DNA from: Amborella trichopoda
Taxonomy: Eukaryota; Streptophyta; Magnoliopsida; Amborellales; Amborellaceae
Direction of reading: 5' to 3'
DNA: 64,000 bases
Assembly: GCF_000471905.2 (NCBI RefSeq)
Contig: NW_006497658.1
Coordinates: forward strand, 1,449,346 to 1,513,345
The notes under the pieces are model-generated. The model searched no databases. It was not told the origin of the DNA and saw only the letters and a list, made by a program, of their open reading frames with translations. Below, piece by piece: positions 1 through 12,667 of this stretch; positions within the stretch are counted from its first letter, which is position 1; each line of letters starts with the position of its first letter. Both the position numbers and the translations under genes were made by a program.

Positions 1-3
<3 letters not shown>

Positions 4-36
<33 letters not shown>
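4..36. repeat. (TA)n microsatellite
   Basis: An uninterrupted run of TA dinucleotides stands at the left edge of the window. It is a simple repeat with no associated gene. Confidence 0.95.
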
Positions 37-40
<4 letters not shown>

Positions 41-805
41 GGTACACGATTATTTGATAAATCAAATTGCTAATGATTGCAACATGGGTGTACTACTGAT
101 CCAATACACATAATATTCATGCAAGACCTACAGAGAATCGACGAATCCAATAAAGTAATAGTGAGGAACTCACAAGTCTTTGATTGTGGTATATGTAGGA
201 GAATCTACATTTTATGAACTTGAGGTTTGATATACATATCCCTTCTCTATGTTTAGGGTATAAATAAAGAAAACTTAATAGTAAATAAAAAGAACTACAG
301 GATTCTTTGGGAGAAGAACTGAAGTGTCATGAAGAATCTAGACATGTTGGCTAAAGTGTGTCCATGTGTCTCAAAAATCCTCTCTTTGGGAATCTATGGA
401 ACGGAGAATCCAGCTGTGTCCATGTTGTACCTTTCCAGCCATATCTGACATGGGTAAGTGCCTAGACTGATGAATCCACGCAATACAGGTTCTGATATAT
501 ATGTGTGTATATGGGTGGGTGGGTGCCTGGGTGGGTTTTTTCTTTTTCTTTTTTTTTGCGGGGCGGGGGTAAACAAGAGAGAGAGAGATTCATAGGTCTA
601 AAAAGACCAATATTGAGAGATCGATTCTAGGTGTAACTGGATCATGCATGCCCAATCTCTCAATCCCTGATGCTTTTGTGTAGTGTGCGTGTTTTGTTTT
701 TTTGTTTTTAAAGGAGGGGTGGGGTTGGGGGGTGGGGGAAGGAAATTAATGTGACCAGATAGATGGTCTTACAAAAAGAACCACAAAGGCAAAGTCACTA
801 CTAGT
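37..805. other. Gene-free stretch with two G-rich tracts
   Basis: No coding exon is recognisable here. The stretch holds two plus-strand G-run clusters, at 513-535 (four runs of three G) and about 714-738 (four runs of four or more G), and a GA-rich run near 577-588. It leads into the LINE remnant that becomes readable at about 806. Confidence 0.6.
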
Positions 806-2472
806 ATGGTTTGGCTTCTCTGTCTTCGTCTTCAAGCACAACCTTTCGATATTCATCTAACTTACAAATCTTACACTTGGTTTAACCTTTCTGAGAGTTC
901 TACTCCCACAAAAATTGATAGGTTTCTTGTCTCTCCTAATTTGGAGATGGTTTACCCAAGAGCCCATTCCTATATCCTACCCCAGCCTATCTTTGACATA
1001 CCCCTATCCTCCTCAACATAAAATCTGTAGCAAACAGGCCTAGACCTTTTCAATTCATGCTTATGTGGCTTGAGGACAAAGAACTACACTTACCGATTCG
1101 CAGTGATCTGCTTTCATGGTTTATGATGGGCTGGTTATCGACTATTTAAAAAGTCGCAAGTTCTCGCAGACAAATTCAAGCAATGAAAAAGAGAGTAATT
1201 CGGTCACGTGATCTGGAAGAAGGAAATGCTGCTCGCTGAAATCAACAGCCTGGATCTTTGTTTGAGGTTGCAAGTACTAGGCAAACGACTGAAAAGACGT
1301 GTTTATTTGCGGTCCTGAAGATCTCTTGGCTTCATTGGATTAGGATCTCAATGAAGGTTATTGGGATACCATTGTATTTCACAAAATGGCAAATTGCCAC
1401 AGAAATAACACTATTCCTCATATTAGAGAAACATATGAACCTTTCGACAAGCCTTGAAAAGTCAAGCAAATCGTTAACTTCTTACAGAGAGACTCTATGG
1501 GAGATCACTCATTGAGACCCAGACTGCATGATCTCGATCTCAAAACTCTCGCGGTATTATCTGTCAATGGGTTACAAACTTAGAATGCCCCGGTTCAGAG
1601 CCAGAAGTTCTGAAAGCCCCAGCTAAACTAGGCCATGATAAAGCTCCTAGACTCAATGGTTTCTCATAGCCCTTTACCACCGTTTCTGGACAGCCTAGCC
1701 CCTAAAGCCATGGCTATATTTGCCAAATTCCGTCCAATAGAAATGATCTACAGAGCATGCACTTCATATTCATTGCCTTATCCCTTAGCTTGAAGGAGCT
1801 GGTGGACTGAAAGACTTCTAGCTTATCAACCTCATAAACAACTCCTGCAAGCTATTAGTCAAAGTGCAAGCGTCCTGACCTCACTGCAAGGCACATTTCC
1901 AACGTAATATTTGATGTCATTCTGGACTGCATCCATGCCAAAGACCTAATTCGTAAGCCAGGCTTAATCTTTGAGCTTGATTTTGTAAAGGCCTATGACC
2001 ATGCAGACTGGCAGCTCCTAGATCAACCCACGGCCCTGATGGGTTTTGGCCAAATATGGTGCCCTGATGGGTTTTGGCCAAATATGTTGCTCTTGGATCA
2101 TGGGATGCATCTACTATGCATATTTCATGATCCTCATCAATTGAAGTCCACATGACTTCTTCCCCTATGTGCCGAGGAGACCCCTTGGCTCCCTTTCTCT
2201 TTTCCGTCGTCGTGGAAATTCAGGCATGCTCAATGGCTTCGCCACCTATAGGACTGGCTCATCCATATTTCACCTATAATACAGAGATGACACCCTTGTC
2301 TTCTGCAACCCCACGCCATAGCAAGTCGAAATATCTGTGGTTGTTCATCCAGTGTTTCAAATTTGCAACATGGTAAATCGACCATATGTGGCTGTTCATT
2401 CAGTATTTCTAATTTGCAAGAGGGCTTAAAGATAACATGGCTAAAACTAAACTCAGGGATAGGCGTCTCTAA
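806..2472 (+). mobile_element. L1-type LINE remnant, 5' part (endonuclease end and RT start)
   Basis: Broken plus-strand frames read as a plant L1-type LINE ORF2. At 806-1020 is the end of the endonuclease domain, with the conserved pattern 'IDRFLVSPNLE'. At about 1035-1090 follows the linker usually seen after it ('RPRPFQFMLMWL'). At 1380-1440 is the degraded linker before the reverse transcriptase. At 1925-2030 is RT motif 'FELDFVKAYDHADW', and at 2164-2210 the motif 'RGDPLAPFLFS'. There are several stops and frame changes, so it is dead. The coding order resumes after 7525, because a TIR element interrupts it at 2470-2472. Confidence 0.85.
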
Positions 2473-3229
2473 GGGCTCGTTTGGTTCATGTGAAAACTTG
2501 CATCATGAAACTGGTTGCATATGAAACCTATAGTTACACATGTTTGGTTCATGTGTATAGTCGATGAAAACCTTTTTCACTGGAAATGGTTTTACCACCA
2601 CAAGGAGGAAATCCATGAAATGTAATCCCCACCCCACAAGGTGGGGAGTAATTCACTGGGGAACCATTTCACCCACGCGGACGCAGAAAAATTTTCGGCC
2701 ACAAAAAAAAGACGGACACAAAGCCCTCTTCTCACAAAACCCTCGCCCCTCTTTCAGCCCCGAGAGAAATCCTTGCCCCTCTTTCGCAACCCTCTGGGTC
2801 TTGCTTCTTCCACAATCCTTTGCGAGGATCCATTTGCAAGCATTCATCTTCTTCAACAAGGTAAGGATGTTTTTTTTTTCCCCTTTTTTTTTTGCTACTT
2901 CTTCTTCTTCATATTGTAAAGATTCTTCACCAAACGAGGTAGGGTTTCCCTCATATGAACCCCATACAAAATACCTCATCTTCTTCAACAAGGATATGTA
3001 TTTTATTCTTTTGATTTTCCTATTTTTTCCTTCTAGACAGTGCTGTGTTTTTTTAATTACTAATGCAAACATTTTTGTTCTATGATTTCCTCATGGAAAT
3101 TTGTTTTCTTTTCTTCTTATTTTATTGAGTATAGAAAACAATTTGCTCTGTAGAAAAATTTGGGTACGGATTTTTTTTTGTTGTATTCTCTCTGTTTTTT
3201 TAAAAAAATTATTTCCTGCTGGTTTTCTT

Positions 3230-3780
3230 GCAGGTTTTGTAGCTGGTTTTGTTGTATGGGTTGCGTAAACAAGCACAATTTTGCTCTGTAGAAATGTGTT
3301 GCTCTTTGTTTTTTGTCTTGTTGGTTTTGTTGCTGGTTTTGTAGTATAGGTTGAACATTCAAGGACAATTTTCTTTGAAGAAATTTGTTGCCCTTTTTTT
3401 TTATTTCTTTCTGCTTTTTCTTACTAATTATGTTGCTGGTTTTGTTGTATAGGTTGAACATACAAGGACAATTTTCTTTGAAGAAATTTGTTGCCCTTTT
3501 TTTTTATTTCTTTCTGCTTTTTCTTACTAATTATGTTGCTGGTTTTGTGGCCGGTTTTGTTGTTTGGGTTGTAGTGCATGCAAGCACAATTTGCTCTGTA
3601 GAAATTTGTGGCTGTTTTTTTCTTTGTTATTTTTTGCTGGTTATGTTGCTGGTTTTGTTGTGTTGGTTGTGCTAACAAGCATAATTTGCTCCGTAGAAAT
3701 ATGGGTTGCACATACAAACACAATTTGCTCTGTAGAAATTTGTTGTTTTTTTTTCAATTTCTTGCTGGTTTTTAAAAATG
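3230..3780. repeat. Internal repeat cluster of the TIR element (left)
   Basis: Several copies of a unit resembling AAGCACAATTTGCTCTGTAG followed by AAATTTGTTG and a T-rich tract lie here (near 3275, 3583, 3677 and 3716). Between them are GCTGGTTTTGTTG words. Within the cluster, 3351-3453 and 3454-3556 form a near-identical direct duplication of about 103 bp. Confidence 0.8.
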
Positions 3781-5419
3781 TGGGTTTGGCTTATCAAATG
3801 CTTCCTAACTATTGTTTTGTTTCCTCAATCCCTTGAAAAGATACATATTACACCCAAAAAAAAATTACATCATTTTTATAATATGTCAAAGAGGCCTCTT
3901 AGACTCACAGGGCTGCTCACTGGTGCAACCATTTCCATGGTAATTCCCAACCATTCCTTAACATTTCAGCCACTTCTCTCATGAACGGACTTCTCACTTC
4001 CTCTTTCAACAAGCACACTCTCACCACCTCTGCAATCACATAAAACCTCCTCCTTCATCACATCACCAACCACCTCATCTAACAGCTCCATAGAGCCTTT
4101 TAACAATCCCCACCTCTCTAGTGCATCTGCCTACTGATTTTGCTATGTTTATAGCATTCATTTTTTAATCTCTTTTGCTATGCTGAGTTATTTTGTATCA
4201 GGCTATTATTCTTTGGCAATTATGTGGTTTTGAGCTTACAATCTCTTTGTTTTGGGCATATAAACACAATTGAAGGTGAGTTTTTCCATTCATTTTCAAA
4301 CTCAGCTTACCTATTGAGAAACAAGTGCCTTGAGAAATTTTTGTGCAAACTACCATGACAAACATAAACATTTTTCCCAAGAAAGCAGATTATTTCTTTA
4401 ATGGAACTACTTTCGTACCCATTAATATAAATTGTGTCTGGAGCTGTATTAGACCTGAGTGTAGATGCTTTTAACTAGGAATTGGTTTTTACCGATGGTA
4501 CTGTTAAATAACAATCTGGGTTGAAATTTTTAGTGTCTTGCTTTTAGAAACCCAAGTTCTATTTGTGCTTTCTTTAGGTTGCTATTACTATGGCTTTGCT
4601 TCTGGTTTGAAAAACGCTCGTAGGTGTCTTTATGTTAGGCTCTATGATAGATGTCTAAACTTCCATCTTAATGTGACATGATTAGTCATGTGCTGGATTT
4701 CTTTTATTTTGCAGGAGAGGAAGTTTCTTTGTTTACTTGACACATAAGCAAAATGTGTAAGATTTTATCTAGAAGCATTAATAAGATAGAGACTTGAGGG
4801 GTGCCTATAGTGATGGTCTCAGTAGTACTATTATAATCTAAGTTGACATTACTCTCATTTGCATATTTGTGCTAGTCACATACCACGATCGATGAAAGTA
4901 GGGTTCCTTTAAAGCCTTGAGGAGAACTCAAATGCTCTATTTTGACTTCAAAGTAGGGTTCCTTTAAAATAGCTTACATCCCAGGGTGTGCATCTTACAC
5001 TGAACAATGAGGGGCTAATTTAGATCGTTTGTAAACCTATGTAATCTTGACAGGATGTTGTTAAGGCTAAGTTCTCCTCGAGGCTTCCCTTACCTTGAAT
5101 ATAATAAACAGATTTTCAAGTCATTAATTAATCATGAAACTAAGTATTTAGATCCATAAATGAGAGTTTGAGAGTTTTTCTCTTTTTAGGGCCTTGATTC
5201 AATGTGAGGGTAACCCTGGCTCAGGGTTATCCAGTGGGCAATGGGTTATAGGCTACTATTGGTTCACTTGTTTCAAGGGGCATTTCATTCATATGAAACA
5301 TTTATGTATCACGATGTGCATCGTTTAAATTCAAGGTCCACAACACCATACTGCTGGAGCATTTTTTCTTTGTTGGCCATAAATTGGGTGTGGGAAATGT
5401 CTTTAGTTTCTTTGTTCAC

Positions 5420-5645
5420 ATAAAAGCACAATTCGCTCTGTAGAAATCTGTTGCTTTTTTCTTTTTTTTTTAATTTCTTGCTGGTTTTTCTTGTTGGTTA
5501 TGTTACTGGTTTTGTTGTATTGGTTGCGTATACAAGCACAATTTGCTCTGTAGAAATAAGGGTTGTGTATACAAGCTCAATTTGCTCTGTAGAATTTGTT
5601 CCTTTTTTTTCAATTTCTTGCTGGTTTCTAGAAATGTGGTTTTTA
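5420..5645. repeat. Internal repeat cluster of the TIR element (right)
   Basis: This is a second cluster of the same unit, with copies at about 5425, 5535 and 5574. It is in the same orientation as the cluster at 3230-3780 and resembles its 3570-3780 part, so the block was probably duplicated within the element. Confidence 0.75.
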
Positions 5646-6893
5646 AGTGAATCAACACAAATCACACATCTGTTGATGCACAAAACTGTGGTGACAAAAG
5701 TCTATTACTTGTTGAGACAGAAGAACAAGATGCCCTTGTGGACCTACTAATATTTCATTCAAGAAACTCATGAGTCCAAACCAAACTACAGGGCTGTCAT
5801 GTCCTCTCCACCAACTGGTCGTATCAGTTTCCTTGTTGGGCTCAACAGAGGCTCAGTTGGTGAATAGGCTATGACAAAAATGAACTTCCCAACAGGAAGC
5901 TTTGGGTACCATGACATTACTATTCTCAATATTAATAAAAAACCGAAGGCAGAGAGAGAGGGCCCAAGAAAAGCCATTGGCAGTTTGGCTGTTGATGGGT
6001 CCAATCTGCTACAAATGGTATGAGCCTTTGTATTTCACTTGATACATGTTGTCCAAAAGCACAGCCTAAGGGAGTTGTAAGCCGATAAGAGGCAACAGGT
6101 GTTCTGTGTACCCAATTTTTTAATTGGTTTGCTTCTTTTTGAATCCTTGATTCCTGCTATGCAAAAAGATGGAATCTGAGTTGTTTGGGATTGTGGGGTG
6201 TGTAATTCAAGATTGTTTTTTTATGTACTATTATCTTTGGTTCCATTGATGTTAAACATCAACGACAAGCTGATTAAAATTAAAACTCTTCAGAACTTGA
6301 ATATCTAGATTTCCAAGTTGTTCTTCTGTGACCTGAAAAAGTAGTCATTCACTTTAAGAGAATGTAAAGCTAACTCTCCATATCAAAGTCTTTTAGTCTT
6401 TCTTTTAACGTTTTTCTTCTTGAGTCTGGGTATACTGGGTTCTTGATATAGGTTCCAAGTGTTTTAATGGAAATCATTTATTTTAATATTGTTTATGTTT
6501 TAATTGAGTCTGCGCATTTTTGGGTTACTGATATTCAATGATAGAAGGTTTTTGGGGGCTGATATTTATTTTTATTTACTTTTTAATTGTGATTTTAGGG
6601 GTTTTATTATTGTGGGTTCTTGGATAGGCTGGAAACAGCAGGGATTGATCGTCAGTAATTCACAAATAAAACATGGTCATGGAGGCTATTAATTTTTTAA
6701 ATTCTTTTGTGACCCCTGTTTTTTTAATTTGGGAACTATTCATTCCTTTGAGTACAGTGTGGAATTATATGGGCTTTGAGTACTGTAGACCCTCTAATCA
6801 TTGAAGCAAATAAAATTCAATTCCATTCTCTGGCCCCAAAACACCATGATTTCTCAGCAATTTTGACATTTTCTGCCAAGAATAATCTGCTCC

Positions 6894-7128
6894 AAATTTA
6901 TTATTATTCCATTGTAGTAGTTTACCAAGAATAATAAACTGGTTTTTCTAATATTATAAGGTCTACATATAATTGCTGATATTTTTTCATTAATCTTACA
7001 AGATAGAGACTTAAATTTATTATTATTCCATTATAGTGGTTTACCAAGAATAATAAACTGGTCTTTCTAATATTATAAGGTCTACATATAATTGCTGATA
7101 TTTTTTCATTAATCTTACAAGATAGAGA
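6894..7128. repeat. 119-bp tandem duplication
   Basis: Two head-to-tail copies (6894-7012 and 7013-7128) start at AAATTTATTATTATTCCATT and end at AGATAGAGA. They differ at only a few positions, so the duplication is young relative to the element. Confidence 0.9.
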
Positions 7129-7525
7129 TTTTAAAAAAAATGCATGGATTAGTTTATCAAGGCTTGATGCTTATATAATTTAATAAAGTGAATCAAACTT
7201 ATGATCTAAACAATCCATTTTTTTAAAGATAATACAAATTAAATGTTTTAAAAAAATAATTGTATTGGGATGGATGTCGATATCAAATCGCCTATATTTG
7301 CAATTGAATGGTTAAAAATAGGTATTAATCTAGATTCTAGGAAATAGTTTACCCATGAGTTACCAAACTTAAGAAACTGGTTACACAGGAATTTGGGAAA
7401 CTGGTTACCCATGTGAACCAAACATGAAAAAAAAATGGATTGGAAACCTATTGCATAGGAAACAGTTTGCCTATGAAAACGTTTTCTATATGCAAACTGT
7501 TACACGCGAACCAAACGAGCCCTAA

Positions 7526-8340
7526 GATCAATCTTCTAGCCAAAAGAATGGAATGTCATAGGGATACTATCCAGCAAATACCTATGCCTCCTACTGTGCA
7601 TAGGCAAGCGGGCAAAGCCCTATGGGATAGACTAGCAGAGAGATTCTAACACACATTAGTGGTCTGGAAACAGAATTTTTGTCCCTCAGTGACCGGTGGG
7701 ATAGACTAGCAGAGAGATTCTAACATAGATTAGTGGCCTGGAGACGGAATTTTTGTTCCTCAGTGACCGTATCATCTTGATCAAGTCCAACTCTCCAATA
7801 TCTCCATCTTTCAGATGTCTACTTTTACAATCCTTGCATCAATTGAACGTAAGTAAGAATGCATGGTGAGATGTTTCTTTTGGAGTTGCACTCGTGACTC
7901 CCATAAATGCTATCTAATGAAATGTAACATAGTTTGTCTATCCAAGTCCTAGGGTGGATCAGAACAGTTAGGGAATGCAACACCGTGTTAATATGGGCGA
8001 ATGGCTATGGTGCTACAACATAGAAAATGATCACCTACAGAAAATGGTGATGAAACACAGATATCTCTGAAGTTGCTTGTGTGCTACCCAGAGGGAGAGC
8101 TAGTACTCGAGCCCTTGAAAGCTAACAATACTAGTTTCTTGGCTTCCTCAAACAATATTTGACATGGAACAAAAATGAGAAGCATGTATGTTTTCTGAAG
8201 GATCTTTGGTTAGATTCCTGACCTTGGAGCTGGACTTCCGAATAGCTGCCGATAAGGAAGTGACTCTCTCATGTTACCATGAGCAACTAAGAGGCCAGAC
8301 CATATGGACACCTAGTTACTTTAGGTAATCGCATTGCGAG
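7526..8340 (+). mobile_element. L1-type LINE remnant, 3' continuation
   Basis: Reading in plus-strand order, this continues the LINE that was cut at 2472. 'GKALWDRLAERF' with a following 'GLETEFLFLSD' pattern resembles the RT thumb/connection region of L1-type ORF2. About 8005-8060 resembles the downstream 'EWLWCY' segment of plant LINEs. Frames are broken many times. A tandem duplication of about 74 bp (7623-7694 and 7697-7768) sits within it. No RNase H or poly(A) tail is evident, so the 3' end is uncertain. Confidence 0.75.
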
Positions 8341-10190
8341 ACAAATGTCCTGGTGGACAACTTAGCCAAAGAAAGGACATCCAGATCAGGTCTCTGCACT
8401 TCCATAGCTTTCTCCAAAGGAAATATTTTACACACACTAACTTTTTTGTATGCAAAATTACACTACCACCATTTTGTAAAACACATACACGGAAAAATCA
8501 ACATCTTTACCCAAACTAATACAAAGAATCTATGCATTCAAATTTGAGTTGCCTTCACCCTTCCCATTTGCCCCTTCAAGCAGGCACCCTTCGCTTTCAA
8601 TTGCAATTAGTTTTGTGTTTTTTATTTCTTTCTTTATTTATTTGAGATGCTCCACACTTCCAGGTATGTGAGAGCAAACATGTTTTTAGTATTTGTCTTT
8701 ACAGAAACAATCACAAGGTTTAACTGTCAAAAAGAATAATGATCGCATAGGTTGATGGTCCATAACATAATTTGGGTCCATCACGCTGCCCACCAGTGGT
8801 GTAGTGGTCAGGGTTATCACAACCATCAAATGGCTATCAAAAAATTTGGACTGCAATGATACTATATCAATCCCCATCATTTTTCATAAACTAAAATCTA
8901 AAATCATTTGAGATATATATTTTTGCAGATCGCATTCCGAATGGAATGACAACCCCGAGAAAATAGCTCAGGCTAATCGCAGGCTATATCGAGAGCAAAG
9001 GTGGCGTCGATTGGCTCTTCTGCTGTATATTCCTTGCTTCTTGCCTCATGTCTTCATGTTGCTCCTCGTCTCTCTCTCTCTGTTGGTTCTATAATTAATA
9101 TTCTCTCTCTAGGCCAACAGCTTCCTGTGATTGCTGCAGGTTTGAAGTGTTGCAGTAGTAGGAGTAGGAGTGCTCGATGTAATCTTAGTGAGTTCATATT
9201 ACTTTTAATGTTCAAATTCAATTAGTTTTCTTGTTGTTGAAAGACAAGCTCTTCTAAATCTGAGATGATCACGGGCCTGTTGATGGTGTATATCTATATT
9301 CTGGGATGGGAAATATATCAAGTTCTAAATTTGGTTTTATTTTCGATCAGTGGTTTCAGAATATGATTTAAGAGGTTAGCCTATGCAAGAAAAGAGAAGC
9401 CATGAAGCTTCTTTAAATGCATTTTGCATTAAGGTGGTCATTGGTTCATGGTTTTCAGTTCATAAGAGGATTATCAATCCCTTTCAATGTGTTATTAGTT
9501 TTTTCTTTAATTTTCATTTTGGATGTATTGATATTGTGGCTGTCTTCTGCTTCACTTTCTTTGAGAGTCCATATTTTGCTTACCTTCTCTGATTTTGGCT
9601 GATTGTGCTCTCTCCCTCACACACTCTCAAATTGCGCAAAAAGCCCATGAATTTTCGCTATTTAAAAAACTGGCGTAAAGATTTCGAAATGGAGAAATGG
9701 GGAGCTGCACTTGGCTAAAACCACAGAGAATGTGATTAAATCAAGTAATGAAACATACCAATGAAAATGGTCAATTGAATGACTGCAGGAAATCAGGGCT
9801 TCAAATTAATGTTCACATTGCCGAAACTTAACTCCACTTATGCAAATTGGCTTCAAATTAAGGGCAAAGCTTATGCATTGGCAGAATTTAGTGGACTGTT
9901 TTTCAGATGTTGCAGAGCTTAATTCTCGAGGTATAGAGGTTCTCTAATGTTTGTTATTATTTAAAACGTTGAAAGAATCAGGCCACGTTTATGAAACACA
10001 AGGGTACGAAGCTCTATTTTATTAAAATGCTAGGGAGCTGGGCTGGAGGAACTGTTCTATTGGGAAATTTGCCCCTTTCATTTCATCTATCTTCAACTTG
10101 CTTTATCAATGTTATGTATTATGTTCTCTCTTTTGCCCTAGCCAATTGGTATCATCTAGTACTCTTGCTTTGTCCATACCTTCAAATAAT
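8341..10190. other. Gene-poor AT-rich stretch
   Basis: No gene is supported. A 70-base open segment at 8930-8999 is bounded by an acceptor-like TTTTTGCAG and a donor-like AAAG|GTGG, but I recognise no protein in it. The remaining short open frames lack recognisable domains. Confidence 0.5.
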
Positions 10191-10720
10191 GGAAAAGTAT
10201 ACAATGAGATGATTTACTTTTAGTATAAAGTGGTCACAAATTTTGTCACGAGATATAATTTTGGTTTCAAAAATTAATTTCACGTAAACACTTAAATTAA
10301 AGGATGCACTTCCAAATTTTGCCATGAGATAAAATTTTGGTATCGAAATTTTTTAGGACAGTGTAAGAGTCTATTTTTATCTCTAATTATAAAATTTTAA
10401 ACTCCAAAAATAGTTCAAAACAAGCAAATTTATAAATGCATGAAAATTTTGAAAATGAACAGTCCAAATAATGTGTTATAAGATACACTATTTTTAGGAC
10501 TTGAAATATAGTTGTTTTCTCAATATATATAGACATCTCAATGTCGAGATGATCAAAACAACCTTTTTCAAATGATTTTAGAGGCGCACCTTAATTCTAC
10601 ATTTTAAAGTATCAACTTTATATAAACTTTTTCTGTTGTTTTATACTTTCATATCCAATGGTCAAGATTAATTGTGACCACTTGTATCAAAGATAAATGT
10701 TCTCATTGTATATTTTTCCT
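10191..10720. mobile_element. MITE with inverted ends
   Basis: The left end (GGAAAAGTATACAATGAGAT, then a spacer and AGTGGTCACAA) is the inverted counterpart of the right end (TTGTGACCACTTGTATC, then CTCATTGTATATTTTTCC). The element is about 530 bp, very AT-rich and non-coding. A related inverted pair occurs at 55498-55735. Its subterminal words also resemble the interior of the MITE at 31003-31428. Target duplications are not clear. Confidence 0.75.
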
Positions 10721-12480
10721 ATGCAAAATGAGTAATGCTTTCTTTTTCTATTGAGTGCATATACTATGCTTTTGCAGGAGCAAAGTGTATATTTACTGTC
10801 TTGGTTAAAAGACATACATGGGAGGATTTTTGTCAGTCCTATATTTTGGTGACCACCTAAAAATCATTAGATGATTATTCTCAAAAGTAAATATATAAAT
10901 TAAAATTTGATTTTTCTAACAAATTGTTAGACATTATTTTTTCCTAGTGTATAGAGGATGCCATTAAGATTTTCAGCTTTTGAAAGTTAATGTATACATT
11001 TTCTTTTATTGAAAATTAATGTGTAATTATGCTACATTCTAAAGTTAATCCTAAATGTTTACCAGGTGGGGTAAATAGATAGTATACTCCGGCGGGCATA
11101 TAATATCTTTTGGCTTTTCAACAGCTTTTGTTAAATATGTTTCAAGTGCACGTCCAACCTGATAAAAAAGCCGGGAAAAGTAAAAAGGAAAAAAGAAAAA
11201 AAAAAGTAAAAGAAAAACAAAGACAAAAGCAGGGTTCAACAACAAAGACATGACACCAGCCGTCCTTTCTGGAATGACATGAACACCCCTTCTTTTATTA
11301 CACTTAGCGCCGACCATGTTATAACATATTTTTTTACTTCCCTTGAGAAAGCAAACGAAAAGTCCCTTGAGTTTGTGCACCTTTGGCTCGTATGAGAAAA
11401 AATTTAGGCAAATATAAATGGAAAATAATTTATTTTATAAATTTTTTCTTTTTATATATTTAAGGAATTTAAAGATACTCTTATTTTTTTGTATTTTATT
11501 CTCATTTCCCACTTTTGAGAGTTTGTATTTTAATTTTGTTATATTTTAAACATAAAATTCAGTTTAGAATTTGAGCCTCCATACTGTTTGTTATTATGCA
11601 CCACCCACAAAAGATAATAATTTGAAATGAATAAAATGACTAAAATACTTGTAAACTTTGTACATGTATTTTAGTTATTTTATTTTTATTAAATTACTTT
11701 TTTGTATGTTTCTTAATGTCTCATGGCAGAAGCATGAATACTTAAAGTTTAAGTTTAACCAAATTTTTAGATAATATAGATTAAAAGATTATAAAGTGAG
11801 AATTAAATATAAAATATCAAATATTAGAGATATTTCTAATGCTCCACAAATGTAGAGAACCTTTATGATTTTATTTTATTATATTATTGGAATTGTATAT
11901 TATGACACCATTTATTTTTTGTACAAAAAATTCACAATTATTTTTAACTATTGAATGTGAAATCTAATAAATGAAAGTGTCACAACATTCAAAAAATTCA
12001 TTTTGAATTTTGTGTCCAAACGATAGCACATCGCGAACCACCTATTTTCTAATCTAATAGTCTATAATGATGGTGATATCTTTATATCATAAGGAAATGA
12101 CATTATAATATACATTTCATTGCTCTTTCTTATATTATACACTTGTTATTCATACCACCCTCAGAGTTGGGAATGGTTTTGTCAATACGATAATGTTCAG
12201 AGGGTATGTTAGTCTTATTACAAAGAATATTATAAAGTACTCTCACGTACTTTCAGTCGATGCCCGCTTATGTTCGAAAATGTTGGGGTTGTACACCATG
12301 AATTTATCATTGCAGCAAACTTTCTTGATATTCCAAAGTAATCCCTTCAATTTTTTTAATTTTTTTTTTGAAAAAAAGACAGTTCTTTGAGTCTTTGTAG
12401 TTTGTAGAAAATACAAGATTAAAATTTTTATATAAGGTATTAAACATGTACTATTGAAGTAAAGTGTGTCGAAGTAAGGT
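10721..12480. other. Gene-free AT-rich stretch
   Basis: No recognisable coding or RNA gene is seen. Short open frames (for example minus strand 11051-11380) are low-complexity, lysine/phenylalanine-rich and have no family resemblance. Intergenic sequence is the simplest reading. Confidence 0.5.
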
Positions 12481-12500
12481 GCATCTAAAACATCAATTAG

Positions 12501-12585
12501 AGTCGTGGGAGGCAAGGCACACAGGGGATAGGNNNNNNNNNNNNNNNNNNNNCCTATCCCTGTCGTGACCTTGCCTCCCACGACT
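12501..12585. repeat. Inverted repeat around a 20-N gap
   Basis: Sequence left of the gap (AGTCGTGGGAGGCAAGG and on to GGGATAGG) is nearly the reverse complement of sequence right of it (CCTATCCC and on to CCTTGCCTCCCACGACT). The gap itself is 12533-12552. The arms are about 32 bp and GC-rich compared with their surroundings. This is either a hairpin that broke the assembly or a scaffold-join artefact. Confidence 0.85.
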
Positions 12586-12667
12586 TAATGGTGGGAAGGT
12601 GGTTTGGATTTTTTTTTTTAGTAGAAATTCAAAAGTATTATTAGAACATCAAAAAAATTATAGCAAA

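Larger units (their letters stand above)
2473..7522. mobile_element. 5.05-kb non-autonomous TIR element, PIF/Harbinger-like
   Basis: The ends are a perfect 15-bp inverted repeat, GGGCTCGTTTGGTTC at the left and its reverse complement at the right. Looser inverted similarity continues for about 40 bp (the 'TTGCATAT' words). The element is flanked by direct TAA triplets at 2470-2472 and 7523-7525. A TWA target duplication and GG/GC-starting termini are typical of PIF/Harbinger, which is the basis of the family call. LINE coding sequence lies on both sides, so the insertion is nested. No DDE transposase or Myb-like ORF is recognisable, although 2650-2860 looks like a leader exon ending at a donor-like CAAG|GTAAGG. 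The interior is AT-rich and carries internal repeats, so it is probably a deletion derivative. Confidence 0.8.

Noticed and set aside
2564..3085. 173-codon plus-strand frame near the left end of the TIR element, and its minus-strand partner
   Set aside because: Phe/Ser-rich T-tract translation with no domain; it crosses a donor-like site and is probably leader and intron of a lost gene.
3091..3836. Several overlapping frames on both strands
   Set aside because: They arise from the repeated GCTGGTTTTGTTG/GCTCTGTAGAAAT sequence; repetitive translation without a family match.
8770..8825. Possible tRNA gene near AGTGGTGTAGTGGTCAGGG
   Set aside because: No box B or cloverleaf partner at the right distance.
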